DNA of 44,513 nt, taken from positions 1-44,513 of the forward strand of contig CAKRON010000012.1 in NCBI GenBank assembly GCA_934373455.1. The letters run 5' to 3'. The DNA comes from an uncultured Marvinbryantia sp. GTDB taxonomy: Bacteria; Bacillota; Clostridia; Lachnospirales; Lachnospiraceae. Of the stretch, positions 11,633 through 20,416 are shown piece after piece. The position numbers and the translations under genes were made by a program. Numbering within the stretch: the first letter of the stretch is position 1; the number at the start of each line of letters is the position of its first letter. A model generated the notes under the pieces. The model made no database searches. It was not told where the DNA came from and saw nothing but the letters and a program-made list of their open reading frames with translations.

Positions 11633-13387
11633 TTACTTCTGATCGTAATCCAGATATGCACCCTTCATTGGAGATGCTGCCAGATCTGAAAACAGTCTCA
11701 GTGCGCCACGTGTATATTTTGGCGGTTTTGGCTGCCAGTGTTTCTTGCGTTCTGCGAGGATGGCATCCATCTCTTCCGGAGTCTTGCGTTCTCCCTTCAC
11801 ACCAACGATTTCCAGTACACGTTCCTTCACATCCAGATGAATCAGATCGCCTTCTTCTACAAGAGCGATTGGTCCACCCGCCTGGGCTTCCGGACTGCAG
11901 TGTCCGATTACAGGACCTGTAGAGGCTCCTGAGAATCGACCATCTGTGATCAGTGCAATACTCTTTCCAAGTTCTTTATCGGAAGAAATTGCTTCAGATG
12001 TATAGAACATTTCAGGCATACCAGTTCCCTTTGGTCCCTCATAAATGATAAATACAGCATCACCTGGTTTTACTCTGTGATGAAGCACTGCATCGATACA
12101 TTCTTCTTCGGAGTCAAATGGACGTGCATTTAATACTGCACTGAACATCTCCTTCGGGCATGCGGTGTGTTTGATTACAGCGCCTTCCGGTGCCAGATTT
12201 CCTTTTAACACTGCCACTGATCCATCTGTTCCGATGGCTTTATCATACGGGCGAATGATGTCTTCTTTTGTCATATGGATACCATATTTTTCATTGGCCT
12301 GATCCAGCCACTTCTGACATCTCTCATAGAAACCGTTCTGCTTCAGTTCTTCCAGGTTTTCTCCAAGAGTTTTGCCTGTCACGGTCATTACATCCAGATG
12401 AAGTACGCTCTTAATCTCTTCCATAATTGCCGGAACACCACCTGCATAATAGAAGAATTCTGCCGGCCAGCGTCCTGCAGGACGAAGATCCAGAAGATAA
12501 TGTGCCCCTCTGTGAAGACGGTCAAAAGTATCTCCATCAATTTCAATACCAAATTCATGAGCAATTGCAGGCAGATGCAGTAATGAGTTGGTAGAACCTG
12601 AGATTGCTGCATGAACCATAATCGCATTTTCAAAACTCTCCAGAGTAACAATATCAGATGGTCTCATGTTTTCCATCTGAGCCAGTTTTACTGCCTGTTC
12701 TCCTGATTTTCTCGCATATTCGATCAGATCCGGGCTGGTTGCAGGAAGCAGTGCACTTCCCGGAAGTGTCAGACCCAGTGCTTCTGCCATGATCTGCATA
12801 GTGGATGCAGTTCCGATAAAAGAGCATGCTCCGCAGCTCGGGCAGGCATTACATTTTGCCCAGTTCAGTTTTGCTTCATCAATCTCTCCACGTTCAAACA
12901 TTGCTGAGTACATTCCCAGCTGTTCCAGTGTCAGCATTTCCGGTCCGGCAGCCATCGTACCACCTGTAACCATAACAGATGGAATATTTACTCTTGCCAT
13001 ACCCATCAGATTGCCCGGCATTCCTTTGTCACAGCTTGCAATATAGACTCCACCGTCAAATGGTGTTGCATTTGCCTGAATCTCGATCATATTGGCGATC
13101 ATTTCACGGCTGACCAGGGAATAGTTGATTCCGTCATTTCCCTGACTTTCTCCATCACACATATCTGTTGTAAAATATCTTGCACCAAATCCACCGGCAG
13201 CTGCCACACCTTCTCTTGCAGCTTCTACCAGTTTATCCAGATGTCCGGATCCCGGATGACTGTCTCCAAAGGTACTTTCAATAAAAATCTGTACCTTTCC
13301 CAGATCTTCTTCTTTCCATCCTGTACCAATACGAAGCGGATCTAACTCCGGTGCATTTGCACGAAACTTCTGACTTGCTAATTCCAT
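11633..13387 (-). CDS. IlvD/Edd-family sugar-acid dehydratase (copy 1)
   Basis: A 584-residue Fe-S dehydratase of the IlvD/Edd family. Conserved positions are Cys77 (TTDMCDG), Cys119-Lys120 (SCDKGMPG, where the lysine is usually carbamylated and binds Mg2+) and Cys188 in a cysteine-rich CPSCGACSF loop, with GKTLGEN and the ITDGRFSG motif near the C-terminus. The GDSHPGS and FTTD pattern fits the sugar-acid branch (xylonate, arabinonate, gluconate dehydratases) rather than dihydroxyacid dehydratase proper. The likely reaction is aldonate to 2-keto-3-deoxy-aldonate. It lies 94 bases after larA1 and 48 before kdgK1. Which aldonate it uses is not visible. Confidence 0.87.
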   Translation of the reverse strand: MELASQKFRANAPELDPLRIGTGWKEEDLGKVQIFIESTFGDSHPGSGHLDKLVEAAREGVAAAGGFGARYFTTDMCDGESQGNDGINYSLVSREMIANMIEIQANATPFDGGVYIASCDKGMPGNLMGMARVNIPSVMVTGGTMAAGPEMLTLEQLGMYSAMFERGEIDEAKLNWAKCNACPSCGACSFIGTASTMQIMAEALGLTLPGSALLPATSPDLIEYARKSGEQAVKLAQMENMRPSDIVTLESFENAIMVHAAISGSTNSLLHLPAIAHEFGIEIDGDTFDRLHRGAHYLLDLRPAGRWPAEFFYYAGGVPAIMEEIKSVLHLDVMTVTGKTLGENLEELKQNGFYERCQKWLDQANEKYGIHMTKEDIIRPYDKAIGTDGSVAVLKGNLAPEGAVIKHTACPKEMFSAVLNARPFDSEEECIDAVLHHRVKPGDAVFIIYEGPKGTGMPEMFYTSEAISSDKELGKSIALITDGRFSGASTGPVIGHCSPEAQAGGPIALVEEGDLIHLDVKERVLEIVGVKGERKTPEEMDAILAERKKHWQPKPPKYTRGALRLFSDLAASPMKGAYLDYDQK

Positions 13388-13481
13388 AATTTTTTCCTTT
13401 CTTCTACCAGATTTCTTCCAAACAACACATGATTACATGGATCATTTCATGCTTCACGCTCCCACAATCCATCTCCTGTAA

Positions 13482-14750
13482 TCAGTCCACTTTCCACAAA
13501 CCAAGTGCCGGTGTTCCAACAAAGTAAACTTCTTCACCATCCGGTAATACATTCCATCCTTCTTTCAGTGTTTCAGGATTATAACGCTTGGTAATTTCGT
13601 TATAATCTGCCCACTGATATCCCACACTCTCAATTTCTTCTTTGGACAGATTCTCTGGCTTTGTTGCATACGTTATGGTAAAACGACCTTCTGAAGAACC
13701 CTGCATCAGATGTGCGGCACTCATCAGTCTTCCTTCAAATACGCCCTGGCGATACAGTTCAAGAATATGTTCTGTTCCTGTGTAACCATACTTTCTGGTC
13801 ATTTTATCCATTTCTTCATTCTCACCAAAAGCAATCACACCAGGTGCAAGAACAATCAGTTCTCCGCCGTCAGCCACTGTCATACGAGTACGATAAATAC
13901 CTTTATTACCTACCCAAGTTGTTTTCAGTTCTTCCGGATCCAGATAAGTAACTACTTTCTTTGCGCGACGTTCTACATGAACAATATTCAGTTTCTGTGC
14001 CAGTTCAGCTGCCAGTTCAAATGGCTTTCTGGAATCACCGATATAAAGACCATGAAGCTTCAATGTCTCATTTTCTCTGGTTGTTACGGTCTGAAGATAT
14101 ACCAGAGGCAGTTTGCCATCAATAAAATGCTGCTGTGCATAATCATATACTTTTCTTGCCGGGCTGTCTGTCACTCCCAGAGCTTTTTCCATTCCGCAGA
14201 TGGCACTGAGCATGTGAGACTTATTGATCATCTCACGTCCGCCGGTGCCCACGAAAATATTCTTAGAATAATTCGCCATACCAACTACTTCGTGAGGTAC
14301 TACCTGTCCAACTGAAAGAATCAAATCATAACCGCCATCTACCAGAAGATGATTTACTTCTACATCGATCTGTTCCGGAAACAGTCCATCACTGATTTCT
14401 GAACAAACCTCTGCCGGAACGTATCCAAGGCAAACGGTATCTGTCTGCCAGTGATGAACGATGATACGTTCTCTTGGCACCACGTCCCCAAAGAATTTCT
14501 GCATCTCTTCTTCATTCATTGCCATATGTGTTCCCAGTGCAGGGATCACATCCACTTCTGCAGACTGGCTCAGCTTTTTATAAAGAAGCTGAGTAATCTC
14601 ACCTGCATAAGAATAACATCTTGTATAATCCGGAGGAATGATCAACACTTTTTTGGCATTCGGATACTGAACGAGCAGATCATCTATCATTTTCTCCAGC
14701 TGCTCGCCGGAAATACCTTTTTCCTCTTCTGTCAAATAGAGTTCTTTCAT
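13482..14750 (-). CDS. LarA-superfamily nickel-pincer racemase/epimerase (copy 1)
   Basis: A 422-residue lactate-racemase-domain (DUF2088) protein. Residues matching the Lactobacillus plantarum LarA cofactor site are visible: Asp41 and Arg44 (PDYTR), His75 (GTH), His153 (VVPHE), Lys163 (the lysine that holds the pincer nucleotide) and His179. The His-Lys-His spacing of 10 and 16 residues equals that of LarA H174, K184 and H200. LarA homologues include racemases and, as I recall, a D-gluconate 2-epimerase. Between a sugar-acid dehydrogenase and an IlvD/Edd dehydratase, C2 epimerisation of an aldonate (for example gluconate and mannonate) is a reasonable inference. No larB, larC or larE cofactor gene is in the window, so the cofactor must be made elsewhere. 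Confidence 0.82.
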   Translation of the reverse strand: MKELYLTEEEKGISGEQLEKMIDDLLVQYPNAKKVLIIPPDYTRCYSYAGEITQLLYKKLSQSAEVDVIPALGTHMAMNEEEMQKFFGDVVPRERIIVHHWQTDTVCLGYVPAEVCSEISDGLFPEQIDVEVNHLLVDGGYDLILSVGQVVPHEVVGMANYSKNIFVGTGGREMINKSHMLSAICGMEKALGVTDSPARKVYDYAQQHFIDGKLPLVYLQTVTTRENETLKLHGLYIGDSRKPFELAAELAQKLNIVHVERRAKKVVTYLDPEELKTTWVGNKGIYRTRMTVADGGELIVLAPGVIAFGENEEMDKMTRKYGYTGTEHILELYRQGVFEGRLMSAAHLMQGSSEGRFTITYATKPENLSKEEIESVGYQWADYNEITKRYNPETLKEGWNVLPDGEEVYFVGTPALGLWKVD

Positions 14751-14769
14751 TATAATAGAGTCCTCCTTT

Positions 14770-15789
14770 TTATCTTAAATCAACAACAACCTTCATATAA
14801 TCTCCAGGATTCTTTTCGATATCGATAATTGTTTCCGGAGCTTCTTCCATAGTAACGGTCTTTGTCAGAATCTTCTTCACATCTACTTTACCGGATACGA
14901 TCAGTTCGATTGCTTCTTCGAATTCACCTGCAGAAGTACGTGCACCACGAATATCAATTTCTTTCTTTGTAAAGAGATCTGTAGGAAGGGATGTTTCTTT
15001 CTTTGGCCATCCTGTAAATGTAATACGACCTGCATTAGATACCAGATCCAGTGTTCCACGAATACATACATTTGCACCGGTACATTCCATAACCAGCTGA
15101 GCCATTGTTCCATCTGTGATCTTTGCAACTGCTGCTACAGGATCTTCATTTGCAGAGTTAATGATATATTCTACTCCCAGTTCTTTACCAAAGTCCAGAC
15201 GTTCCTGTACCACGTCGATCAGGATCGCATGTGCACCATAAGCTTCTGCTACCATTGCTGCAAGAAGACCAATTGGACCTGCTCCGTAAATTGCGCAGAA
15301 TTCTCCGGCTTTTAATCCTCCTCTGTGTACTCCGTGAAGAGAAATTGTAAGTGGTTCAGCCATAGCAGCCAGTACCCAGTCCATTCCTTCCGGCATCTTA
15401 ACCAGCATATCAGCAGGATGACAGAAATATTCAGCCATACCTCCATCTACATGAACACCCAGAACATGAAGATCTGTACAGCAGTTCGTACGTCCGATAG
15501 AGCATGGATAGCAATGTCCGCAATACAGATATGGGTCAACGATCACATGATCTCCTACTTTAAATCCCTTTGGATTATCTTCATCGATTTCTTCAATGAT
15601 ACCTGCCAGCTCATGTCCGATGACTCTAGGATAAGAAACAAGTCCGTTTGTTCCACGGAAAGCTCCTATATCACTTCCACATATACCTGCAGTCACGATC
15701 TTTATCAGGGCTTCACCATTCTTTCTTACTGGTTTCTCCATTTCCACACAAGCTACATCCCATGGTTTTTCTAATTTAATTGCTTTCAT
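14770..15789 (-). CDS. Zinc-dependent sugar-acid/alcohol dehydrogenase (copy 1)
   Basis: A 339-residue medium-chain dehydrogenase. Catalytic zinc residues are Cys37 (GICGSD), His59 and Glu60 (GHE) and a later Glu (AEPL). Structural zinc is held by Cys90, Cys93, Cys96 and Cys104. The NAD(P) loop is GAGPIG. Family members oxidise sugar alcohols or aldonates, including L-idonate 5-dehydrogenase and RspB-type L-gulonate 5-dehydrogenase. As first gene of the block A operon, with uxuA, uxuB and kdgK following, oxidation of an L-aldonate to fructuronate or another keto acid is likely. It carries GARTSAG where adh2 and LgoD have GSRNA, so the two paralogues probably differ in substrate. Confidence 0.85.
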   Translation of the reverse strand: MKAIKLEKPWDVACVEMEKPVRKNGEALIKIVTAGICGSDIGAFRGTNGLVSYPRVIGHELAGIIEEIDEDNPKGFKVGDHVIVDPYLYCGHCYPCSIGRTNCCTDLHVLGVHVDGGMAEYFCHPADMLVKMPEGMDWVLAAMAEPLTISLHGVHRGGLKAGEFCAIYGAGPIGLLAAMVAEAYGAHAILIDVVQERLDFGKELGVEYIINSANEDPVAAVAKITDGTMAQLVMECTGANVCIRGTLDLVSNAGRITFTGWPKKETSLPTDLFTKKEIDIRGARTSAGEFEEAIELIVSGKVDVKKILTKTVTMEEAPETIIDIEKNPGDYMKVVVDLR

Positions 15790-15884
15790 TTCTTACATCC
15801 TCCTGTAATATCTTTTAATATGCTATCATTTGTTTTCGTCTACTTCCGGTTTGCAGGAACCGTCACAGCCATTTCAAGTCGAAC

Positions 15885-15895
15885 ACACGTGAGAC
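15885..15895. promoter_or_regulatory. Possible accessory half-site related to the GACGTC operators
   Basis: ACACGTGAGAC here is identical to the first 11 bases of the reverse complement of the operator region in the gntP promoter (16185-16195). It lies about 48 bases downstream of the adh1 -10 element, within the adh1 leader. It lacks the second arm, so it may be a weak or accessory site or chance. Confidence 0.3.
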
Positions 15896-15942
15896 TGTGG
15901 AACACAGATATCTGACTGCGACTCAAACCAGATGCTAACTGT

Positions 15943-15971
15943 AATATACCATACGACGTCATATGTTTCAA
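15943..15971 (-). promoter_or_regulatory. Predicted promoter of the adh1-hpaI operon with a palindromic operator in its spacer
   Basis: On the minus strand TTGAAA (15971-15966), a 17-base spacer and TATATT (15948-15943). The spacer is almost filled by the near-palindrome CATATGACGTCGTATG (plus coordinates 15950-15965), centred on GACGTC. A repressor bound here would cover the promoter between -35 and -10. The leader to the adh1 start is about 150 bases. The same design appears on the divergent gntP promoter. Confidence 0.7.
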
Positions 15972-16172
15972 TCATCATAATGAATAAATTTCAAATTATT
16001 TTTTTATGAAAAAGTTCTGATCGTATCGTCATTTTTTTAACATTTTCAATCTTCTGCATTCTCCTATTCTGTTGATATGTTTTTCTTTCTCAATATTGCT
16101 ATTATTCTATTGTTAATATTGCACAATTTTGCTTTTCATTTCTGTGCACCATTCCGATTTTGCAAAATCTTT

Positions 16173-16201
16173 TTGACGTGTGACGTCTCACGTGTTATAG
16201 T
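16173..16201 (+). promoter_or_regulatory. Predicted gntP promoter with a palindromic operator in its spacer
   Basis: TTGACG (16173-16178), 17 bases, TATAGT (16196-16201). The near-palindrome ACGTGTGACGTCTCACGT (16176-16193) overlaps the -35 and fills the spacer, again centred on GACGTC. The only mismatched pair is T16181/T16188. GntR1, encoded by the second gene of this operon, is the natural candidate for binding; that link is inference. Confidence 0.7.
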
Positions 16202-16260
16202 CATAGGTGTGGGATACATATGTAAGTACTTCAGGAACGGTATTTACATTGTTGTTTTAT

Positions 16261-16332
16261 AGATGTGCGGTATGGCGCCACCGTTCATCTTTCCGATTTT
16301 AATATCATTATGAATGAAATCGGGCTTTTTTA
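16261..16332 (+). terminator. Two leader hairpins upstream of gntP, the second terminator-like
   Basis: The leader between the predicted start (about 16208) and gntP holds a first hairpin at 16261-16290 (AGATG/CATCT and CGGT/ACCG arms around a GGCGCC loop). A second hairpin at 16293-16323 (CCGATTT/AAATCGG) is followed at once by a T-run (16326-16331). GAACGGT at 16235-16241 can also pair with ACCGTTC at 16280-16286, competing with the first hairpin. A terminator inside the leader of gntP suggests attenuation or a short leader RNA; I do not recognise a known riboswitch class. Confidence 0.5.
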
Positions 16333-16395
16333 TCCAAACTATTTTTATTATTAAGTTATTATTTAAGGAACAATTAGGAACGGAGGAAAATTATT

Positions 16396-17772
16396 ATGAT
16401 GATTCTTATTTTTATCATCTCCATTGCAGTTCTCCTGCTCTGCATCATGAAATTTAAATTAAATCCATTTGTTGCTCTGCTGGTTGTAGCTGCTCTGACC
16501 GGTCTTGCTACCGGAATGCCGCTGGCTACCAAGACGCTGGAAGACGGCAGTCAGGTACTGGGCATCGGTACTGTTATTCAGAACAACTTTGGTTCTACAC
16601 TTGGTTCTATCGGTATGGTAACCGGTCTCGGTGTTATGCTGGGTATGTTCATGTATGAATCCGGCGGTATCAACAATATCTGTAACGCTATCCTGAAGGT
16701 TCTCGGCGAAGAGAAATCTCAGTATGCTGTAGCATGTGCAGGTTTCATTACCGGTATTCCTGTATTCGGTGATGTTGTTTATATCATGTTTGCTCCAATG
16801 CTTCGTGCACTTTCTAAAAAAACAGGTTACTCCATGGCTGCTTACGCAGGAGCAATCTCTGTAGCAACTACATGTACATTCGCACTGGTACTTCCTACTG
16901 CACCGCCTCTGGCTGTAGCAGCTAACATGGGAATTAACGTAGGTCTGTTCTTCCCATACGCACTGATCAGTGCATTTGTTGGTATGCTTGTCGGTGGTAT
17001 TGTATATGGTGGTTTTATCAACAAAATTGACCGTAAAAATGGTAAAACATGGGATTTCTCAGATCTTGAAGAAGAAGAAAAAGAAGAAGCTGACGGTAAG
17101 AGCATGAGCGGTATGATGGCTCTGTCTATCCTGCTCGTACCTATCGTACTGATCCTTCTGGGAAGCTTTTCATCCTTCTTCTTAAAAGAAGGTACTGTTC
17201 TGACAGTTCTTACTTTCCTTGGTGATAAGAATATCGCTATGCTGCTTGGCGTACTGTACGGAGCATTTATTTCCAGACCTTACCTGAAACGTTCTATCAC
17301 AACTATTATGTCTGAAGGTGCTGACGCTGTTGGTAGTATCCTTCTGATCACAGGTGCCGGCGGAGCTTACGGCGGAATCCTGAAAGCTTGTGGTATTTCA
17401 GACGTCGTAACCAGCACTCTTATGGGATTCCATATGCCAATGCTGCTGATGTGCTTCGTAATTGCACAGGTACTTCGTATTGCTACAGGTTCTACCACTA
17501 CAGCACTTACCGTTACTTCCTCTATCGTTGCAACAGCTGTTGCATCCAGCGGAGTTTCACCTATCCTGTGTGCTATCGCTGTATGTGCAGGTGGTATCGG
17601 TCTTTCCCTTCCAAACGACTCTGGATTCTGGGCAATCAACAGATTCTTCCATATTGACTTCAGAGATACTATCGTTGGATGGTCACTGGGTGGTTTCGTA
17701 GCAGGTGTAACAATCCTGATTTTCGTAGCAATCCTGAGCATCTTCCAGGGTGCATTACCTGGTTTAATGTAA
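16396..17772 (+). CDS. GntP-family gluconate/sugar-acid permease
   Basis: A 458-residue polytopic membrane protein of the GntP family (gluconate:H+ symporters; also idonate, fructuronate and glycerate carriers). About 12-14 hydrophobic helices are visible, with family-like stretches such as GLGVMLGMFMYESGG near the start and SLPNDSGFWAINRFF near the C-terminus. A charged loop (EEEEKEEADGK, about residue 225-235) separates the halves. GGAGG lies 9 bases before the first ATG. It is the first gene of block B, followed by its likely regulator and a dehydratase, so the imported substrate is probably an aldonate handled by IlvD2. The exact substrate cannot be told. Confidence 0.88.
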   Translation: MMILIFIISIAVLLLCIMKFKLNPFVALLVVAALTGLATGMPLATKTLEDGSQVLGIGTVIQNNFGSTLGSIGMVTGLGVMLGMFMYESGGINNICNAILKVLGEEKSQYAVACAGFITGIPVFGDVVYIMFAPMLRALSKKTGYSMAAYAGAISVATTCTFALVLPTAPPLAVAANMGINVGLFFPYALISAFVGMLVGGIVYGGFINKIDRKNGKTWDFSDLEEEEKEEADGKSMSGMMALSILLVPIVLILLGSFSSFFLKEGTVLTVLTFLGDKNIAMLLGVLYGAFISRPYLKRSITTIMSEGADAVGSILLITGAGGAYGGILKACGISDVVTSTLMGFHMPMLLMCFVIAQVLRIATGSTTTALTVTSSIVATAVASSGVSPILCAIAVCAGGIGLSLPNDSGFWAINRFFHIDFRDTIVGWSLGGFVAGVTILIFVAILSIFQGALPGLM

Positions 17773-17780
17773 TGATTTCA

Positions 17781-17820
17781 AACCGGCAGATCGGAATTCT
17801 ATCCGGTCTGCCGGTTTTTA
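17781..17820 (+). terminator. Intrinsic terminator after gntP
   Basis: Arms AACCGGCAGA (17781-17790) and TCTGCCGGTT (17807-17816) form a 10-bp GC-rich stem followed by a T-run (17815-17819). It lies 8 bases after the gntP stop and could lower expression of gntR1-ilvD2 relative to gntP. Confidence 0.8.
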
Positions 17821-17872
17821 TCTTACAAGGAAATCATAAAACAAATCGTTTTGTGATTTCCTTGTAAGATAA
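17818..17872. repeat. Long near-perfect inverted repeat between gntP and gntR1
   Basis: A 19-bp perfect stem (17818-17836 with 17854-17872) whose loop holds a further AAAAC/GTTTT pairing (17838-17842 with 17848-17852), giving an approximately 55-base hairpin. It starts within the T-run of the gntP terminator and ends 27 bases before the gntR1 start. It has no clear T-run of its own (AATTAATAATTTT follows). It may be an RNA-stability or processing element, a large operator, or a small repeat element. Confidence 0.6.
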
Positions 17873-17899
17873 TTAATAATTTTCCAGAAAGGACTGCAT

Positions 17900-18673
17900 A
17901 TGGACACAACTGATTTAAAACTTGTACACGACAGTGACAAGTCTCTTCCTGAACAGGTTGCAGATCAAATCATGAATCTGATCCGTACCCGTGAACTCCA
18001 GACAGGGGATAAACTTCCAAATGAATTTGAGCTTGCCTCCCAGCTGCAGGTCGGACGCGGCAGTGTACGGGAAGCTGTAAAGCTGCTCGTTGCCCGCAAT
18101 ATTCTGACCATCAAACGGGGAAAAGGCACTTTTATTGCAAGACATACCGGAGAAACCGACGATCCTCTCGGCTTTGCATTTTGCAGTGATCAATTTCAGC
18201 TTGCCATGGACCTTCTGGATGTTCGTTTTCATTTGGAGACCTGGGTTGCAGAAAACGCCGCAATTCACGCAACAGAAGAAGACTGTAAAAAACTTCTGGA
18301 GAAATGTCAGGCAGTAGAAAACAATATACTCCAGGGAGAAAATCATTTAAACAGTGATAAAGATTTTCATCGTGCCATTGCCAGCTGCACTCATAATATG
18401 GTGATGCCAAAACTGATCCCAGTCATTGTATACTCGGTAGATCTCTTCGGTTCACTGACCAAGCGGTCATTAAAGCAAGAAACCATTCTTCAGCACCGCA
18501 AAATCGCCAAGGCCATTTGTCAGCACGATGCAGCTGCCGCAAAAGAAGCTATGCTGCTTCATCTTCAGCAAAATCGCGACGCTTTAAGCCAGGCTAGAAA
18601 TGCTTCTGACGTTCCTGACCCGGTAAAAATAAAAACAGCTCAAAAAGAGGAAAAGGAGAACATATTACTATGA
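17900..18673 (+). CDS. FadR/GntR-family regulator (GntR1)
   Basis: A 257-residue GntR regulator of the FCD (FadR) subfamily. The N-terminal winged helix (about residues 12-85) includes [24 protein letters not shown]. The C-terminal helical FCD ligand domain (about 95-230) has the expected Asp/His residues ([23 protein letters not shown]) for a metal and carboxylate ligand. Such proteins usually sense sugar acids. AAAGGA lies 6 bases before the ATG. Its stop overlaps the ilvD2 start as ATGA, so the two are translated together. It is the best candidate for the GACGTC operators upstream of gntP and adh1, though gntR3 is similar in type. Confidence 0.88.
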   Translation: MDTTDLKLVHDSDKSLPEQVADQIMNLIRTRELQTGDKLPNEFELASQLQVGRGSVREAVKLLVARNILTIKRGKGTFIARHTGETDDPLGFAFCSDQFQLAMDLLDVRFHLETWVAENAAIHATEEDCKKLLEKCQAVENNILQGENHLNSDKDFHRAIASCTHNMVMPKLIPVIVYSVDLFGSLTKRSLKQETILQHRKIAKAICQHDAAAAKEAMLLHLQQNRDALSQARNASDVPDPVKIKTAQKEEKENILL

Positions 18674-20388
18674 GACAAAAAAGTGAAAAAGAACGTTTAT
18701 GGTGGGCTCAGTTTAATGCCCTTGAAATGGGAAGCGGTTGGGACGATACCGATATCAACAAACCGCAGATTATGATCGAAGATGTATATGGTGATTCCCA
18801 TCCAGGAAGTGTTCATCTCCATCAGTTATCCACTCAGGCAGGCTATGGTGTCTATGAAAAAGGCGGTTTCCCGGCTCACTACCATACCACTGACGTATGC
18901 GACGGATGTGCCCAGGGACACGACGGCATGAATATCGTACTCGCTTCCAGAGAAGCTATTGCCGATATGGTGGAAGTACATGCAAGCGCTGTACCATGGG
19001 ACGGCATGATTCTCTCCAGCAGCTGTGACAAATCCATTCCTGCACATTTAAAGGCTGCTGCCCGCATGGATATCCCTACTATCTTCATGCCAGGCGGAAG
19101 CATGCGTCCAGGTCCAAATATGACCACCAGTCTGGTTGCCGGAGATATCTCCCTGCGCCAGAAACGTAAAGATGCTGTAACCAAGCAGGAAATCCGTGAT
19201 TATTACCTTACCGGATGCCCTTCCGTTGGTGCATGTACCTTCCTCGGTACTGCCAGTACCATGCAGTGCATGGCAGAATCTTTAGGTCTGGCTCTTCCAG
19301 GTTCTGCACTGGCTCCTGCTACCATGACCGATATTCTCCGTTATGCCCGTCAGGCAGGCCGCAAAATTATGGAACTGGTGGAGCGTGATATTAAGGTATC
19401 CGATATTCTCACCCCGGCTGCTTTTAAAAATGCCATTATTATACATAGTGCTATCGGTGGAAGTACGAATGCAACACTTCATCTTCCAAGCATCGCAAGA
19501 GAATTAGGATATGATCTTCCAATTGAAATGTTTGATGAAATCAATCATCAGGTACCTCATATCGGAAATATTTTCCCTAGCGGCCAGTATCTGACAGAAT
19601 GTTTCTGGTTCGCAGGCGGTATCCCATATGTACAGCTGCTCTTAAAAGATATGCTGGATCTGGATGTCATGACAGTAACCGGAAAAACGCTTGGCGAAAA
19701 TCTGGAAGACCTGCAGAAAGACAATTTCTTTGAACGTAATGTAGGATACCTGAATAATTATCACATTGACCGTGACGATGTCATCATTCCGGTTGAAAAA
19801 GTAACCGAAAAAGGAAGCGTTGCCATTCTGAAAGGTAATATCGCACCGGAAGGAAGCGTGGTAAAATACTCCGCTGTTGCGCAGTCTCAGCGTGTATTCA
19901 CAGGTCCTGCAAGAGTCTTTAATGAAGAAGAAGATGCTTATCAGGCTGTTGTCGATAAAAAAATTAAACCAGGTGATATTGTGGTTATCCGCTATGAAGG
20001 TCCAAGAGGCTGTGGTATGCCGGAAATGCTTATGACTACAGAAGCTATTGTCTGTGACGAAGAACTGAACGGTCATGTAGCCCTCATCACTGACGGTCGT
20101 TTCTCCGGTGCAACAAGAGGTGCTGCTATCGGTCACATCAGTCCGGAAGCTGCCGCAGGTGGTCCAATTGCCTTTATTGAAGAAGGCGATCTGATTCGTT
20201 ACGATATCGAAAACCGCCGTCTGGATCTGGTAGGAATTGCCGGCAAAGAAGTAACACCAGATGAAGCTAACGCTATCTTAAAAGAAAGAAGCAAAAAAGG
20301 GATCATCCCAAGACCTGCAAGAAAGGGATTCTACAAGAGATATACCGACCATGCCCTCAGTGCTATGCAAGGTGCCGGTCTGAACTAA
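18670..20388 (+). CDS. IlvD/Edd-family sugar-acid dehydratase (copy 2)
   Basis: A 572-residue paralogue of the dehydratase at 11633-13387. It keeps Cys77 (TTDVCDG), Cys119-Lys120 (SSCDKS), Cys183 and Cys189 ([11 protein letters not shown]), the [11 protein letters not shown] segment and [12 protein letters not shown]. The Fe-S cluster and Mg2+ site should therefore be intact. Sequence is clearly diverged from copy 1 (for example a [14 protein letters not shown] start and different middle), so a different stereoisomer of substrate is likely. The ATG overlaps the gntR1 stop and has AAGGAG upstream. Genomic association with a GntP permease suggests direct dehydration of the imported aldonate. 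Confidence 0.87.
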   Translation: MRQKSEKERLWWAQFNALEMGSGWDDTDINKPQIMIEDVYGDSHPGSVHLHQLSTQAGYGVYEKGGFPAHYHTTDVCDGCAQGHDGMNIVLASREAIADMVEVHASAVPWDGMILSSSCDKSIPAHLKAAARMDIPTIFMPGGSMRPGPNMTTSLVAGDISLRQKRKDAVTKQEIRDYYLTGCPSVGACTFLGTASTMQCMAESLGLALPGSALAPATMTDILRYARQAGRKIMELVERDIKVSDILTPAAFKNAIIIHSAIGGSTNATLHLPSIARELGYDLPIEMFDEINHQVPHIGNIFPSGQYLTECFWFAGGIPYVQLLLKDMLDLDVMTVTGKTLGENLEDLQKDNFFERNVGYLNNYHIDRDDVIIPVEKVTEKGSVAILKGNIAPEGSVVKYSAVAQSQRVFTGPARVFNEEEDAYQAVVDKKIKPGDIVVIRYEGPRGCGMPEMLMTTEAIVCDEELNGHVALITDGRFSGATRGAAIGHISPEAAAGGPIAFIEEGDLIRYDIENRRLDLVGIAGKEVTPDEANAILKERSKKGIIPRPARKGFYKRYTDHALSAMQGAGLN

Positions 20389-20416
20389 GATCAAGTCCTC
20401 AGGAGGAAAATCATTC

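Noticed and set aside
13388..13481. 22-codon minus-strand frame between larA1 and ilvD1
   Set aside because: The AGGAG directly abuts the ATG, so initiation is unlikely; the composition does not look like a conserved peptide.
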